Under the pieces are notes generated by a model. The model was not told the DNA's origin, searched no databases, and was given only the letters and a program-made list of their open reading frames with translations. The translations under genes were made by a program, and so were the position numbers. Below, piece by piece: positions 1 to 10,806 of a DNA stretch of 64,000 bases. The first letter of the stretch is position 1, and the number at the start of each line of letters is the position of its first letter. The DNA is from Lachnospiraceae bacterium (GTDB lineage Bacteria > Bacillota > Clostridia > Lachnospirales > Lachnospiraceae): assembly GCA_017621075.1 (NCBI GenBank), contig JAGATV010000037.1:55001-119000 (forward strand). Direction: 5' to 3'.

Positions 1-22
1 GAAATTTTTTCAGGGAAATCAG

Positions 23-51
23 TTGACAATACCTGGTTAGGGTGATATTTT
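23..51 (+). promoter_or_regulatory. SigA-type promoter of the hrcA operon
   Basis: A perfect -35 TTGACA (23-28) is followed after 17 bases by a -10 TATTTT (46-51). The CIRCE operator begins 14 bases further on, so bound HrcA would sit at the transcription start. Confidence 0.8.
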
Positions 52-65
52 ATGGTAAGAAGATG

Positions 66-92
66 TTAGCACTCCACAAAGGCGAGTGCTAA
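66..92. promoter_or_regulatory. CIRCE operator (HrcA binding site)
   Basis: Perfect inverted repeat TTAGCACTC (66-74), 9-base spacer, GAGTGCTAA (84-92). This is the exact CIRCE consensus bound by HrcA. It lies between promoter and hrcA, so the whole hrcA-grpE-dnaK-dnaJ operon is expected to be repressed by its first product and derepressed on heat shock. Confidence 0.97.
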
Positions 93-114
93 TAATCGGA
101 AAGGAGTGAAGGCG

Positions 115-1185
115 ATGCAGATGGATGAGAGAAAGACCAAGATCCTGCAGGCAGTCATCCGGAATTATCTGGAGACAGGGGAACCGGTTGGAAGCAGGAC
201 CATTTCCAAATACACTGATCTGAACCTGAGCTCCGCTACCATTCGCAATGAGATGGCAGATCTGGAGGAAATGGGTTACATCCTGCAGCCCCACACCTCC
301 GCAGGAAGGATTCCTTCCGATAAAGGTTACCGCTTCTATGTGGACACTATGATGGAAGCCAAGGAGCGGGAGATGGTGGAGATGAAGGATATGCTCTTAG
401 AGCGCCAGGATAAACTGGAAAACCTGTTGAAGCAGGTTGCAAAGGTGCTGGCACAGAATACCCAGTATGCCACCATGATCTCTGCACCGCAGACTCATTG
501 CAACAAACTGAAGTTCATACAGCTTTCCAGAGTGGATGCAGAGCAGATCCTGGCAGTCATCGTAGTGGAAGGCAATGTGATCAAGAACAAGATCCTGAAC
601 GTTGCAGAAGAAATCTCCGATGAGACTATGCTAAAGCTGAATATCCTGCTGAACACCCATTTGAACGGTCTGTCCATGGAGGAGATCAATCTGGGGATCA
701 TCGCAGCCATGAAGCAGAAGGCAGGGATACACAGCGATATCGTAAGCGATGTCATCGATGCGGTGGCAGATGCCATCAAGGCAGATGAGGATCTGGAGAT
801 CTATACCAGTGGTACCAACAATATTTTCCGGTATCCGGAGCTCGCGGATCAGGAGAAGGCCAGCGAGCTGATCAATACTTTTGAAGAAAAGCAACTGCTC
901 AGCGGTCTGCTTCAGGATGCTTCCAAAGAGGAAGAAAATACAGGCATCCAGGTGTACATCGGTGATGAGACTCCGGTACAGAGTATGAAGGACTGCAGTG
1001 TGGTCACAGCTACTTATGAATTGGGAGAGGGAATGAAAGGAACCATCGGCATCATCGGTCCCAAGCGTATGGACTATGACAAGGTGGTAGGAACGCTGAA
1101 AACCCTGCAGGGGCAGCTGGAAGAATTGTATAAGACCGACGATAACAGGGCCGACAGCAGCGGTTCTGGGAAAGGAAACAAATAA
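115..1185 (+). CDS. hrcA: Heat-inducible transcription repressor HrcA
   Basis: HrcA represses class I heat-shock genes by binding CIRCE, which is present just upstream. The 356-residue product has the N-terminal winged-helix DNA-binding region with the family motif SSATIRNEMADLEEMGY, followed by the GAF-like dimerisation domain. The length is typical. A GTG at 106 is in frame, but AAGGAG (101-106) overlaps it and is ideally spaced for ATG 115, so 115 is preferred. The stop codon abuts the grpE start. First gene of the hrcA-grpE-dnaK-dnaJ operon; autoregulation through CIRCE is the known mode for the family. Confidence 0.96.
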   Translation: MQMDERKTKILQAVIRNYLETGEPVGSRTISKYTDLNLSSATIRNEMADLEEMGYILQPHTSAGRIPSDKGYRFYVDTMMEAKEREMVEMKDMLLERQDKLENLLKQVAKVLAQNTQYATMISAPQTHCNKLKFIQLSRVDAEQILAVIVVEGNVIKNKILNVAEEISDETMLKLNILLNTHLNGLSMEEINLGIIAAMKQKAGIHSDIVSDVIDAVADAIKADEDLEIYTSGTNNIFRYPELADQEKASELINTFEEKQLLSGLLQDASKEEENTGIQVYIGDETPVQSMKDCSVVTATYELGEGMKGTIGIIGPKRMDYDKVVGTLKTLQGQLEELYKTDDNRADSSGSGKGNK

Positions 1186-1848
1186 ATGGCAGAACAGGAA
1201 AAAGACATTTTAAAGGAAGACTCGGAAAATGAGAGTATAGAAGCAGAACAGGAAGAGACCTGCGAAGAACAGGGCGCAGCAGAAGATTCTTGTCAGGAGA
1301 AGGCACAAGAGGAGGAGCCCCAAAAAGAGGTTGCCCAAGAGACACAGGATCAGGCCACCTGGGCAGAAAAAAAGGCTGCAAAGAAGCAGGCCAAACAGGA
1401 TAAGAAGGAAGAGGCATACAAAGAAAAGATCGATCAGCTGGAGGACAGGGTAAAACGTCAGATGGCTGAGTTTGAAAATTTCCGAAAGAGAACGGACCGG
1501 GAAAAACAGGCCATGTTTGAAACGGGAGCAAGAAGCATCATCGAGAAGATACTTCCGGTGGTGGACAATTTTGAGAGAGGCCTTACTACGGTGGCGCCGG
1601 AAGACATGGAAGATCCTTTTGTAGATGGCATGAACCGAGTATATAAACAGCTTTTGACGGAACTCGACAATATGGGAGTGAAGCCCATTGAGGCGGTGGG
1701 CAAGGAATTTGATCCCAACTTCCACAATGCAGTGATGCAGGTGGAAAGCGAAGAGTATGAGTCAGGCATAGTAGCTCAGGAGTTGTTAAAGGGCTATACC
1801 TACCGTGATACCGTGGTAAGACACAGCATGGTAGCAGTTGTATCATAA
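1186..1848 (+). CDS. grpE: GrpE nucleotide exchange factor
   Basis: GrpE promotes ADP release from DnaK in the chaperone cycle. The 220-residue protein has a long charged, low-complexity N-terminus (about residues 1-75, rich in Glu, Gln and Lys), then the coiled coil and the conserved core that includes MAEFENFRKRTDREK and the C-terminal beta domain with GxVAQELLKGYTYRDTVVR. The start codon follows the hrcA stop directly, with GGAAAGG inside the end of hrcA as ribosome binding site, which suggests translational coupling. The acidic tail-like N-terminus is longer than in many GrpE proteins. Confidence 0.95.
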   Translation: MAEQEKDILKEDSENESIEAEQEETCEEQGAAEDSCQEKAQEEEPQKEVAQETQDQATWAEKKAAKKQAKQDKKEEAYKEKIDQLEDRVKRQMAEFENFRKRTDREKQAMFETGARSIIEKILPVVDNFERGLTTVAPEDMEDPFVDGMNRVYKQLLTELDNMGVKPIEAVGKEFDPNFHNAVMQVESEEYESGIVAQELLKGYTYRDTVVRHSMVAVVS

Positions 1849-3771
<1,923 letters not shown>

Positions 3772-3776
3772 TCAGT

Positions 3777-4955
3777 ATGGCAGAACAGAAAAGGGACTAT
3801 TATGAGGTCCTCGGCGTAGATAAAAATGCAGATGAAGCTGCTATCAAAAAAGCATATCGTGTTCTGGCCAAGAAATATCACCCGGATATGAATCCCGGTG
3901 ATGCAGAAGCAGAGAAAAAATTCAAAGAGGCATCGGAAGCTTATGCAGTCTTGAGCGATCCTGAGAAGAGACGTCAGTATGATCAGTTTGGTCATGCGGC
4001 ATTCGACGGCGGCGCTGGCGGACCGGGCGGCTTTGACTTTACAGGAGCGGACTTCGGAGATATCTTTGGAGATATCTTCGGAGATCTCTTCGGAGGCGGA
4101 CGCAGCAGAAGCGCCCGCAATAACGGCCCCATGAAAGGGGCCAATCTGCATACCAGTGTCCGCCTTGCTTTTGAGGAGGCGGTATTTGGCTGTAAAAAGG
4201 AAATTGAACTCACTGTAAAAGAAACCTGTAAGACCTGTAACGGCAGCGGCGCAAAGCCCGGCACCAGCCCTGAGACCTGCAGCAAATGCGGAGGCAAGGG
4301 GCAGGTGGTATTTACCCAGCAGTCTTTCTTCGGAACGGTGCGTAACGTGCAGACCTGTCCGGATTGTCAGGGAAGCGGCAAGATCATCAAAGAAAAGTGT
4401 ACTGACTGCCGCGGCACGGGCTATATCCCCATGAAGAAGCGCTATGCGGTAGATATTCCTGCAGGAATCGAGAACGGCCAGGCAGTGAACCTGCCGGGAC
4501 TGGGCGAACCCGGTGTGAACGGCGGTCCCAGAGGAGATGTAAGGGTGGAGGCTATTGTAGGCAGACATCCTATCTTCCAGCGCCAGGATGTAAATATCTT
4601 TTCCACTGTGCCGGTGTCCTTTGCAGTGGCGACACTGGGCGGAGAGATCTTTATTGATACCGTGGACGGCAAGGTGGTCTATGATGTGAAGCCCGGCACC
4701 CAGACGGATACCAAGGTGCGCCTGAAGGGAAAAGGAGTTCCTTCCTGGAGAAATAAGGATATCCGCGGTGATCACTATGTAACGCTGGTGGTGCAGGTGC
4801 CCGACAAGCTGAGCCATGAGGCAAAGGAACTGTTAAGACAGTTTGATGCTGCTTCCGGAGACTCCCTGAATGCGGTGCAGAATGCAACCGGTACACAGGA
4901 GGACGGAGATGCCAAGGACGGCAAAGAAGGAAAGAAAAAGAAATTCTGGAAATAA
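3777..4955 (+). CDS. dnaJ: Molecular chaperone DnaJ (Hsp40, type I)
   Basis: DnaJ delivers substrates to DnaK and stimulates its ATPase. The 392-residue protein has all type I domains: N-terminal J-domain with the HPD triad (YHPDMNPGD), a Gly/Phe-rich linker with repeated GDIFGD segments, a zinc-binding cysteine-rich region with four CxxCxGxG repeats ([32 protein letters not shown]), and the C-terminal substrate-binding domain. Last gene of the operon, closed by a strong hairpin at 4974-5011. The tail is unusually Lys-rich. Confidence 0.98.
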   Translation: MAEQKRDYYEVLGVDKNADEAAIKKAYRVLAKKYHPDMNPGDAEAEKKFKEASEAYAVLSDPEKRRQYDQFGHAAFDGGAGGPGGFDFTGADFGDIFGDIFGDLFGGGRSRSARNNGPMKGANLHTSVRLAFEEAVFGCKKEIELTVKETCKTCNGSGAKPGTSPETCSKCGGKGQVVFTQQSFFGTVRNVQTCPDCQGSGKIIKEKCTDCRGTGYIPMKKRYAVDIPAGIENGQAVNLPGLGEPGVNGGPRGDVRVEAIVGRHPIFQRQDVNIFSTVPVSFAVATLGGEIFIDTVDGKVVYDVKPGTQTDTKVRLKGKGVPSWRNKDIRGDHYVTLVVQVPDKLSHEAKELLRQFDAASGDSLNAVQNATGTQEDGDAKDGKEGKKKKFWK

Positions 4956-4973
4956 AGACAGGAAAACTGTTGC

Positions 4974-5011
4974 AAAAAAGGAGTACGGCCCTTAGGCTGT
5001 ACTCCTTTTTT
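4974..5011. terminator. Bidirectional terminator, dnaJ / J-domain membrane protein
   Basis: Long hairpin with left arm AAAAAAGGAGTACGGCC (4974-4990), loop CTTA, right arm GGCTGTACTCCTTTTTT (4995-5011). The A-run on one side and T-run on the other let it end transcription from both convergent units. Confidence 0.9.
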
Positions 5012-5017
5012 AATGCT

Positions 5018-6256
5018 TTAGGAGAGATATGCTTTGATCTTTTCATATTCTGCCTGGAGATTCTTGAAGCTCTCCTCATCGCCGCCCTCAGAATCCGGAT
5101 GATACGCTTTACATAAGGACTTGTAACGCTTTTCCAGTTTTTCCTGGGTGGTGCAGCCGGAGAAGAATACGGAGGCTTTGATGGGATCGCCGGCTTCTTC
5201 TTTTTGGCGATCCACAGTCTTTTGAATCGTTTCTTTTAATTTATCCAGCCGTTCGATTTGAGGAACCAGCTTTTTGAATGCCTTGTAAGGCACTTTGCCG
5301 TCATAAGAGTTGATCGTTTCCAGGATATCCGTGACGGAATGCAGGTATTCGCTCCAGGAACTGCGCAGGATGGGGTTGTCGGACATCACCAGTGCGTCGT
5401 CCACTTCCTTCTGCAGGGTTTCCACCTGCTCTAAATGCCGGTTCAGCTTCTCAAGGGTTTCGTTGTCTTCATCCTGTTCCATGTCAGCCACATCCAGTTC
5501 CTTTTGCTGGAGCTGCTTTACATACTCGGAATATTCGTCACTGGTCATCTTCAGTTCCATGGCCCATTCGTGCCATTCGATTCCCAAGGCGATCAGAGTC
5601 ACGATCACGGTGGCCATGATGGCAAGATACATGACGATGCCCTCCACCAGTGAGAAGGTGTCAAATCCGGACAGGTATGTAAACAGGTTGATGCCAAAGG
5701 TGCTGCGAATGTCATGGCTCAGATCTGCCAAAGAAGCGATCACTAAAATGGCGCTGGCTGCAAAGGCCAGATACAGAGAAGCCGATGCAAACAGGATGAT
5801 CACTCGGTTCAGCCCCTTTAAAACAGAGTAGAGGAAGCAGAATACGGCATGGGATTTCTTTTCCCCTTTCAGGTTCAGCAGGGCATAGTCTGCGGTACAG
5901 ACATCATACAGTTTCAGGTAGCCGAGGTAAGCATATTCATAGATCAGACTGAAGATCAGCACGATATAGGTCCAGATCAGCGTCACTATGGTCCAACAGA
6001 AGTGTATGATCAGATAAGCGATAAAAATCAAAAACAGGCATATGACACAATAGGCCAGGATCATCAGAAAGCCGTTGGGATTTTTGATGATGGCAAACAG
6101 AAGGCCAAGCCCCAGGGTGAGAAAAGTCATGCTCACAATGACGGCAATCTTTTCCAGGGCCTTGGCGATCAGCTTGCTGGCTGTTGCCACCAGCAAAAGC
6201 GGCAGGGCAATTAAGGACAGGATATTGATCTTTATGATTTTAAGCAGTTTTCCCAT
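5018..6256 (-). CDS. Membrane protein with C-terminal J-domain
   Basis: A 412-residue protein whose function is not established. The N-terminal half has several hydrophobic segments (about residues 10-35, 40-60, 65-115, 150-180, 205-230). A long charged, coiled-coil-like region rich in Glu/Gln/Lys follows (about 235-345). The last 60 residues look like a J-domain: KSLCKAYHPDSEGGDEESF carries the HPD triad, and the rest fits helices II-IV. It would recruit DnaK to the inner membrane face; this is inference. It is convergent with dnaJ and lies 11 bases after the lipoprotein gene on the same strand, so the two probably form an operon. Confidence 0.8.
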   Translation of the reverse strand: MGKLLKIIKINILSLIALPLLLVATASKLIAKALEKIAVIVSMTFLTLGLGLLFAIIKNPNGFLMILAYCVICLFLIFIAYLIIHFCWTIVTLIWTYIVLIFSLIYEYAYLGYLKLYDVCTADYALLNLKGEKKSHAVFCFLYSVLKGLNRVIILFASASLYLAFAASAILVIASLADLSHDIRSTFGINLFTYLSGFDTFSLVEGIVMYLAIMATVIVTLIALGIEWHEWAMELKMTSDEYSEYVKQLQQKELDVADMEQDEDNETLEKLNRHLEQVETLQKEVDDALVMSDNPILRSSWSEYLHSVTDILETINSYDGKVPYKAFKKLVPQIERLDKLKETIQKTVDRQKEEAGDPIKASVFFSGCTTQEKLEKRYKSLCKAYHPDSEGGDEESFKNLQAEYEKIKAYLS

Positions 6257-6267
6257 GGCGGTCCTCC

Positions 6268-7206
6268 TTATTCAAAACAGGCAAGCTCATAAGTGATATC
6301 AGTGATATAGGTACCGCCGGAACTTAAGCCGATAGTAATCTTGTTGCCGGAATCGGGATCACTGTAGATGACCCGGGTATCGTCAAGCCCCCAGCCGAGG
6401 AGCGGGGAACCGCTGAAACGGTCGGGTTCGCCGTACAGGCCGTCTGTTTTGTGGAGAACCTTCTTTGCGGACATTCCCAGAGTAACGCCCTCCGGGAAAA
6501 CCACATTGTTCTTGCATACCCGGATGCCGATGACTTCGCAGCCGGTCCAGGGAAGACTTTCCTCACTGTTGTTTAAGACGGTGACTGTGATGCCCCGCTC
6601 CTGGTCTGAGAGCTCCAGTTTCTGATAAGGGCGCACAGGGCTGTCGGAGGAAGCCTCCAGCGTCAGCTCGGAAAGGATGTCGCGGATATTGACGATCCTG
6701 CGGTTGATCTGGATCTGTCCGGAAAATTTGTCCGCAAGCAGCATCTCCGGCATGGGCTGTGTAGCCATCCAGTTTTGGGTGAATGCCTCCTGATTGTCCA
6801 CAGAGATCAGGATTTCTTCCGGGGTATCCTCGGACAGGGTGACATTTTCCACATTGGCTGCCACTGAGATGCCGTTATACTTTTCCATGTTGTTGGAGAC
6901 ATAACAGATCTGATAAGTACCGGGATGCAGGCTGATCTGTGCGGAATAATCATTTTCCTTGTTCAGCGTGATATAGTACGGGGTCTCATTGATGGTATTT
7001 TTCAGGCAGACATTGATCTCGAAGGTATCTGAGAGATTTTCCTCCAGCATGCCAAATTCTTTGGGAATGTCTGTGAAGGAGATGCTGCATTTGCAGTTCC
7101 CTTCGTCCAGCCTGCCTTTTTTACCGCATCCGGAGAGGGACAGCGGAAGCAGCAGACAACAGATACATAGAATGATATGGATTTTCTTTTGTGCGGACCG
7201 ATTCAT
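6268..7206 (-). CDS. Lipoprotein of unknown function
   Basis: A 312-residue predicted lipoprotein. It has a positively charged start, a hydrophobic stretch and a lipobox LSGC (Cys about residue 27), followed by a KKGR spacer. No known domain is recognised. The middle reads as a beta-rich extracytoplasmic fold. The C-terminal segment (GVTLGMSAKKVLHKTDGLYGEPDRF... with paired GNKITIGLSSGG) resembles small repeat-like modules found in clostridial lipoproteins where xGMSxxEVxxxLGxP recurs; this is a weak similarity. Co-directional with the J-domain membrane protein. Confidence 0.75.
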   Translation of the reverse strand: MNRSAQKKIHIILCICCLLLPLSLSGCGKKGRLDEGNCKCSISFTDIPKEFGMLEENLSDTFEINVCLKNTINETPYYITLNKENDYSAQISLHPGTYQICYVSNNMEKYNGISVAANVENVTLSEDTPEEILISVDNQEAFTQNWMATQPMPEMLLADKFSGQIQINRRIVNIRDILSELTLEASSDSPVRPYQKLELSDQERGITVTVLNNSEESLPWTGCEVIGIRVCKNNVVFPEGVTLGMSAKKVLHKTDGLYGEPDRFSGSPLLGWGLDDTRVIYSDPDSGNKITIGLSSGGTYITDITYELACFE

Positions 7207-7238
7207 GTTACGCCCCCTTAAATGATATCTTATTTACT

Positions 7239-7267
7239 AATATAACGTTCATAAACAAAAAAAGCAA
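7239..7267 (-). promoter_or_regulatory. Promoter for the minus-strand lipoprotein operon
   Basis: Read on the minus strand: -35 TTGCTT (complement of 7262-7267), 17-base spacer, -10 TATATT (complement of 7239-7244). It sits about 33 bases before the lipoprotein start at 7206. Confidence 0.55.
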
Positions 7268-7283
7268 TAATCTTTTGGCGTGG

Positions 7284-7312
7284 TTTTCAATTTATGGCTT
7301 TCATGGTACAAT
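7284..7312 (+). promoter_or_regulatory. Promoter for the O-antigen-ligase-like gene
   Basis: -35 TTTTCA (7284-7289), 17-base spacer, -10 TACAAT (7307-7312). A start site near 7319 would give a leader of about 48 bases before ATG 7367 and would exclude the upstream in-frame GTG at 7280. Confidence 0.5.
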
Positions 7313-7366
7313 ATCCCCAGAGAGTTGTGGAAGGCAGGCGGTGTCCTGCACGAAACGGAGCCGGAT

Positions 7367-8890
7367 ATGGACGATGCGAGGAAAGAATTCTTAAGTGTAT
7401 TGTGTAATCTGTATATGGCAGCATTATTGGCGGTGCTGCCGCTGTATACAGCCGGGACCTATTATCAACTGGGAGACACGAAGTACTTACTGTTTCGCAA
7501 TGTTTCCCTGCTGTGTATCGGACTGTGGCTGGTGCCGGGGGGTGTGTATGCACTGTGGAAACGGGATCGCTGGAGCGCAGTGGACTTTGGCATGTTGGCT
7601 TATTGCGCCTGCGTGCTGGTCTCTGCAATGGCCAGCCCTTTTGGGGAGATTGCGTGGACTGGGTATAGGGAATGGCATATGGGTGCATGGTCCCAGCTTT
7701 TGTTTGTGGGGATCTATTTTATGATCTCCAGGGAATATGACGGCAATGTGCTGCCCATCTATCTGGGGGAGGGGGCATTCCTGGCGGTTACGGTCATCGG
7801 TCTCCTGAACCGGCTGGGTATAGACCCCCTTAAGCTTTATGAAGGATTCCGGGCCGGGGACTGGGAATACAGCCACTTACTTTCCACCCTGGGCAATATC
7901 AACTGGCTCTGCGGTTACTACAGCGTGATGCTGGCTTTTCCCATGGCAGGTTTTTTGTATTGCGGCAGACATGGTGGCCTGCAGGGCAAAGCCGGGAGGA
8001 TAAAGGAAGGGATCCTTTATGTCATCAGTGTGCTGGGGCTTGGATTGTTGTGTATCCAGGGCAGCGACAGCGGCCCGGTGATCGCAGTGACAGGGATCGG
8101 TCTGAGCCTTTGGGCTTGCAGGAAGCAGCCGGAACGTTTTAGGAAGGGCCTGTTGCTGGGAGCAGGGGTGTCTGCGGTGATCCCCGGGATGGGATGGGCC
8201 ATCCGAAAGCTGCAGACGCAGGCGGCTACTCCGATTGACGGGGATGCTTTTGCGAGGATGCAGTGGAAAGGATTTTGGTTCCTTTCGATACTCCTTTTGA
8301 TCCTGGCTGTACTTCATGCACGGCTGAAAGGGCATGCCCGGAAACTGTTTACCCTGAGCCTGTTAACTGTGGGAGCGATCACCGGGATGGCGGTGCTTTG
8401 GGTGTTTTTGGGAGATTGGATGAAAATTCCCTGGGAAAACTTCGGAAGCGGACGGGGCACCCTCTGGAAAAGGGCGTGGGAAGGTTTTTTAAAGGGAGAT
8501 TGGAAACAGAAGCTCCTTGGGGCTGGGCCGGATTGCTTTGCGGAATATCTCACATCGGTGGGGATCAGTCCGGTGATAGACACCACGGGACAATGGAGCA
8601 GAGCGGTGTATACCAATGCCCACAACGAGTGGCTCACACAGTTGATCAATCTGGGACTGCTTGGCACGGCGGCCTATCTGGCTGTTTGGGCCGGAGCATT
8701 CCGCAGATACCGTGGGATGCTTCTGGGGGTGCTGGCCCTTGGGATGTACGGGGTGAATTCGTTGGTGAGCTTTCAGCAGGTGCTAAATGCCCCTTTTCTG
8801 TTTCTGGTGCTGGGGCTTAGCGAGGCCAAGTGCAGGAAAGCGCAGGAAGCTTCCCGGGAAAGGCAGGTTCATGACGGGCAATGTATTTGA
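7367..8890 (+). CDS. O-antigen ligase/polymerase-like membrane protein
   Basis: Polytopic membrane protein of 507 residues with roughly a dozen hydrophobic segments. The large loop before the C-terminal helices carries AHNEWLTQLINLGLLG, the typical signature region of the Wzy_C/O-antigen ligase (PF04932) superfamily. Such proteins polymerise or ligate undecaprenyl-linked glycans on the outer face of the membrane. In a Gram-positive the substrate could be a capsule, a teichoic-type polymer or a glycoprotein glycan; none is indicated by the neighbours. ATG 7367 follows GGAG at suitable spacing and is preferred over GTG 7280, which lies upstream of the predicted promoter -10. Stands alone. Confidence 0.8.
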   Translation: MDDARKEFLSVLCNLYMAALLAVLPLYTAGTYYQLGDTKYLLFRNVSLLCIGLWLVPGGVYALWKRDRWSAVDFGMLAYCACVLVSAMASPFGEIAWTGYREWHMGAWSQLLFVGIYFMISREYDGNVLPIYLGEGAFLAVTVIGLLNRLGIDPLKLYEGFRAGDWEYSHLLSTLGNINWLCGYYSVMLAFPMAGFLYCGRHGGLQGKAGRIKEGILYVISVLGLGLLCIQGSDSGPVIAVTGIGLSLWACRKQPERFRKGLLLGAGVSAVIPGMGWAIRKLQTQAATPIDGDAFARMQWKGFWFLSILLLILAVLHARLKGHARKLFTLSLLTVGAITGMAVLWVFLGDWMKIPWENFGSGRGTLWKRAWEGFLKGDWKQKLLGAGPDCFAEYLTSVGISPVIDTTGQWSRAVYTNAHNEWLTQLINLGLLGTAAYLAVWAGAFRRYRGMLLGVLALGMYGVNSLVSFQQVLNAPFLFLVLGLSEAKCRKAQEASRERQVHDGQCI

Positions 8891-8915
8891 CAGGAAACCG
8901 GCGACGGTTTACAAT
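8887..8915 (+). promoter_or_regulatory. Promoter for prmA-rsmE
   Basis: Perfect -35 TTGACA (8887-8892), 17-base spacer, -10 TACAAT (8910-8915). The -35 overlaps the last codon of the preceding gene. Leader of about 50 bases before prmA. Confidence 0.75.
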
Positions 8916-8974
8916 GACATAGATTGCGATAAAATCGGCGGACTGCGTCATCACTGAGAATAGAGGAGAAAAAT

Positions 8975-9964
8975 ATGAAGTGGGTAAGATTCCGTTTAAA
9001 GACCATTACAGAAGCAGAAGATATCATTATCAGCACGTTCTATGACATCGGACTGGAGGGAGCCCAGATTGAAGATAAAGTGCCCCTGACAGCGTTAGAG
9101 AAAGAGCAGATGTTCGTGGATATCCTTCCGGAGGGACCGGAGGATGACGGCGTGGCATATCTGAATTTTTTTGTGGAAAAGCAGGAGGACGGAAGCCTGA
9201 AACTGGAGGATGGTATCACTACCACAGAGGAACTCCTGGAACGGGTGCAAGGGGAACTGGAAGAGCTGAAGCTGTTTCTGGATATTGGGGAAGGCACTAT
9301 TACGGTGGATGAGACCGAGGATATTGACTGGATCAACAACTGGAAGCAGTATTTTCATCAGTTCTACATCGATGATATCCTGGTGATCCCTTCCTGGGAG
9401 AATATCAAACCTGAAGATTCGGACAGAATGGTGCTGCACATCGATCCCGGTACGGCTTTCGGCACCGGGATGCATGAGACCACACAGTTGTGCATCAGGC
9501 AGCTTAAGAAATATATCACACCCGAAACAACACTGTTGGATGTGGGAACGGGAAGCGGCATCCTGGCGATCCTCTCTCTGATGTTCGGTGCAAAGCATGC
9601 GGTGGGGACCGATCTGGACCCCTGTGCGGTGGAGGCTGTGGCGCAGAACTGTAAGGACAACGGCATCGATCCCGCCGATTTTGAGATGATGATCGGCAAT
9701 ATCATTACGGAGAAGGCAATACAGGACAAGGTGGGATATGAGTGCTACGATATCGTGGTGGCCAACATCCTGGCGGATGTGCTGGTGCCTTTGACTCCCG
9801 TGATCTGCCATCAACTGAAAAAGGGCGGTATCTATATTACCTCCGGCATCATTAACGATAAGGAGACCACGGTGGTGGAGGCTGTGAAGGCGGCAGGACT
9901 TACGGTGCTGGAAGTGACCTATCAGGGAGAATGGGTGAGCGTTACTGCCCGCAGGGAAGCATAA
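8975..9964 (+). CDS. prmA: Ribosomal protein L11 methyltransferase
   Basis: PrmA methylates ribosomal protein L11 using S-adenosylmethionine. The 329-residue protein has an N-terminal substrate-recognition part, then DPGTAFGTGMHETTQLC, the SAM motif LLDVGTGSGILAI (about residues 188-200), and the catalytic-domain motif VVANILADVLVPL, all characteristic. ATG 8975 follows AGAGGAG. It begins a run of RNA/protein modification genes; rsmE starts 14 bases after its stop. Placement just downstream of hrcA-dnaJ and upstream of rsmE is the common Firmicutes order. Confidence 0.96.
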   Translation: MKWVRFRLKTITEAEDIIISTFYDIGLEGAQIEDKVPLTALEKEQMFVDILPEGPEDDGVAYLNFFVEKQEDGSLKLEDGITTTEELLERVQGELEELKLFLDIGEGTITVDETEDIDWINNWKQYFHQFYIDDILVIPSWENIKPEDSDRMVLHIDPGTAFGTGMHETTQLCIRQLKKYITPETTLLDVGTGSGILAILSLMFGAKHAVGTDLDPCAVEAVAQNCKDNGIDPADFEMMIGNIITEKAIQDKVGYECYDIVVANILADVLVPLTPVICHQLKKGGIYITSGIINDKETTVVEAVKAAGLTVLEVTYQGEWVSVTARREA

Positions 9965-9978
9965 GGAGACAGGATTTC

Positions 9979-10725
9979 ATGTATCGTTTTTTTGTGGAAC
10001 CTCATCAGATCAACACAAATGACAATACTGTCATAATTACAGGCGGCGATGTCAATCATATCAAGAACGTGCTCCGTATGAAAATCGGGGAAGAGATTGC
10101 CGTGAGCAACGGCTTGGACGGCAGGGAATATCGCTGCGGCATAGAAGCTTTGGAGGAGGACCGGGTCCTGTGCCGGCTCTATTTCATCAAGGAAGATGGG
10201 GTGGAACTGCCTTCCAGGGTCTATCTGTTCCAGGGACTTCCCAAGGGGGACAAGATGGAGCTTGTCATCCAGAAAGCGGTAGAGCTTGGCGTCTATCAGG
10301 TGATCCCCGTGGCTGCAAAGAGGTGCGTGGTAAAACTGGATGACAAAAAGGCAAAGGGAAAGATCGCCAGATGGCAGGGGATCGCAGAAGCCGCTGCCAA
10401 GCAGAGCAAGCGGGCTGTGATCCCGCAAGTGTCCGATGTGATGACTTTTGCCCAGGCGGTGGAGCTTGCAAAGAACATGGATCTGAAGCTGATCCCTTAT
10501 GAGCTTGCGGAGGGCATGGAGCATACCAGGGAGCTGATGGGAAAGCTGATGCCGGGGCAGGACATCGCAGTGTTTATCGGACCGGAGGGCGGCTTTGAGG
10601 AAGCGGAAGTAAAGCTGGCCAAGGAGAAGGGCATCGAAGCCATCACTTTGGGGCGGCGTATCCTCCGGACGGAAACGGCGGGACTTACAGTGCTTTCCTG
10701 GATTGTGTATGCACTGGAAGCCTGA
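9979..10725 (+). CDS. rsmE: 16S rRNA m3U1498 methyltransferase
   Basis: RsmE methylates N3 of U1498 in 16S rRNA. The 248-residue product has an N-terminal PUA-like part (NHIKNVLRMKIGEEI) and the SPOUT knot methyltransferase region with FIGPEGGFEEAEVKLAKEKG and LGRRILRTETAGL. ATG 9979 is preceded by AAGGAG; an upstream in-frame start inside prmA (9931) lacks a site and would add 16 unrelated residues. Follows prmA in the same transcription unit. Confidence 0.95.
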   Translation: MYRFFVEPHQINTNDNTVIITGGDVNHIKNVLRMKIGEEIAVSNGLDGREYRCGIEALEEDRVLCRLYFIKEDGVELPSRVYLFQGLPKGDKMELVIQKAVELGVYQVIPVAAKRCVVKLDDKKAKGKIARWQGIAEAAAKQSKRAVIPQVSDVMTFAQAVELAKNMDLKLIPYELAEGMEHTRELMGKLMPGQDIAVFIGPEGGFEEAEVKLAKEKGIEAITLGRRILRTETAGLTVLSWIVYALEA

Positions 10726-10806
10726 GCCCGCATATCTTAAAAGTAAGATGATATGCTGTTTTGTGACAAATATGTCATATCGGCTTAAGATAAAGGAGAT
10801 TAGAAC

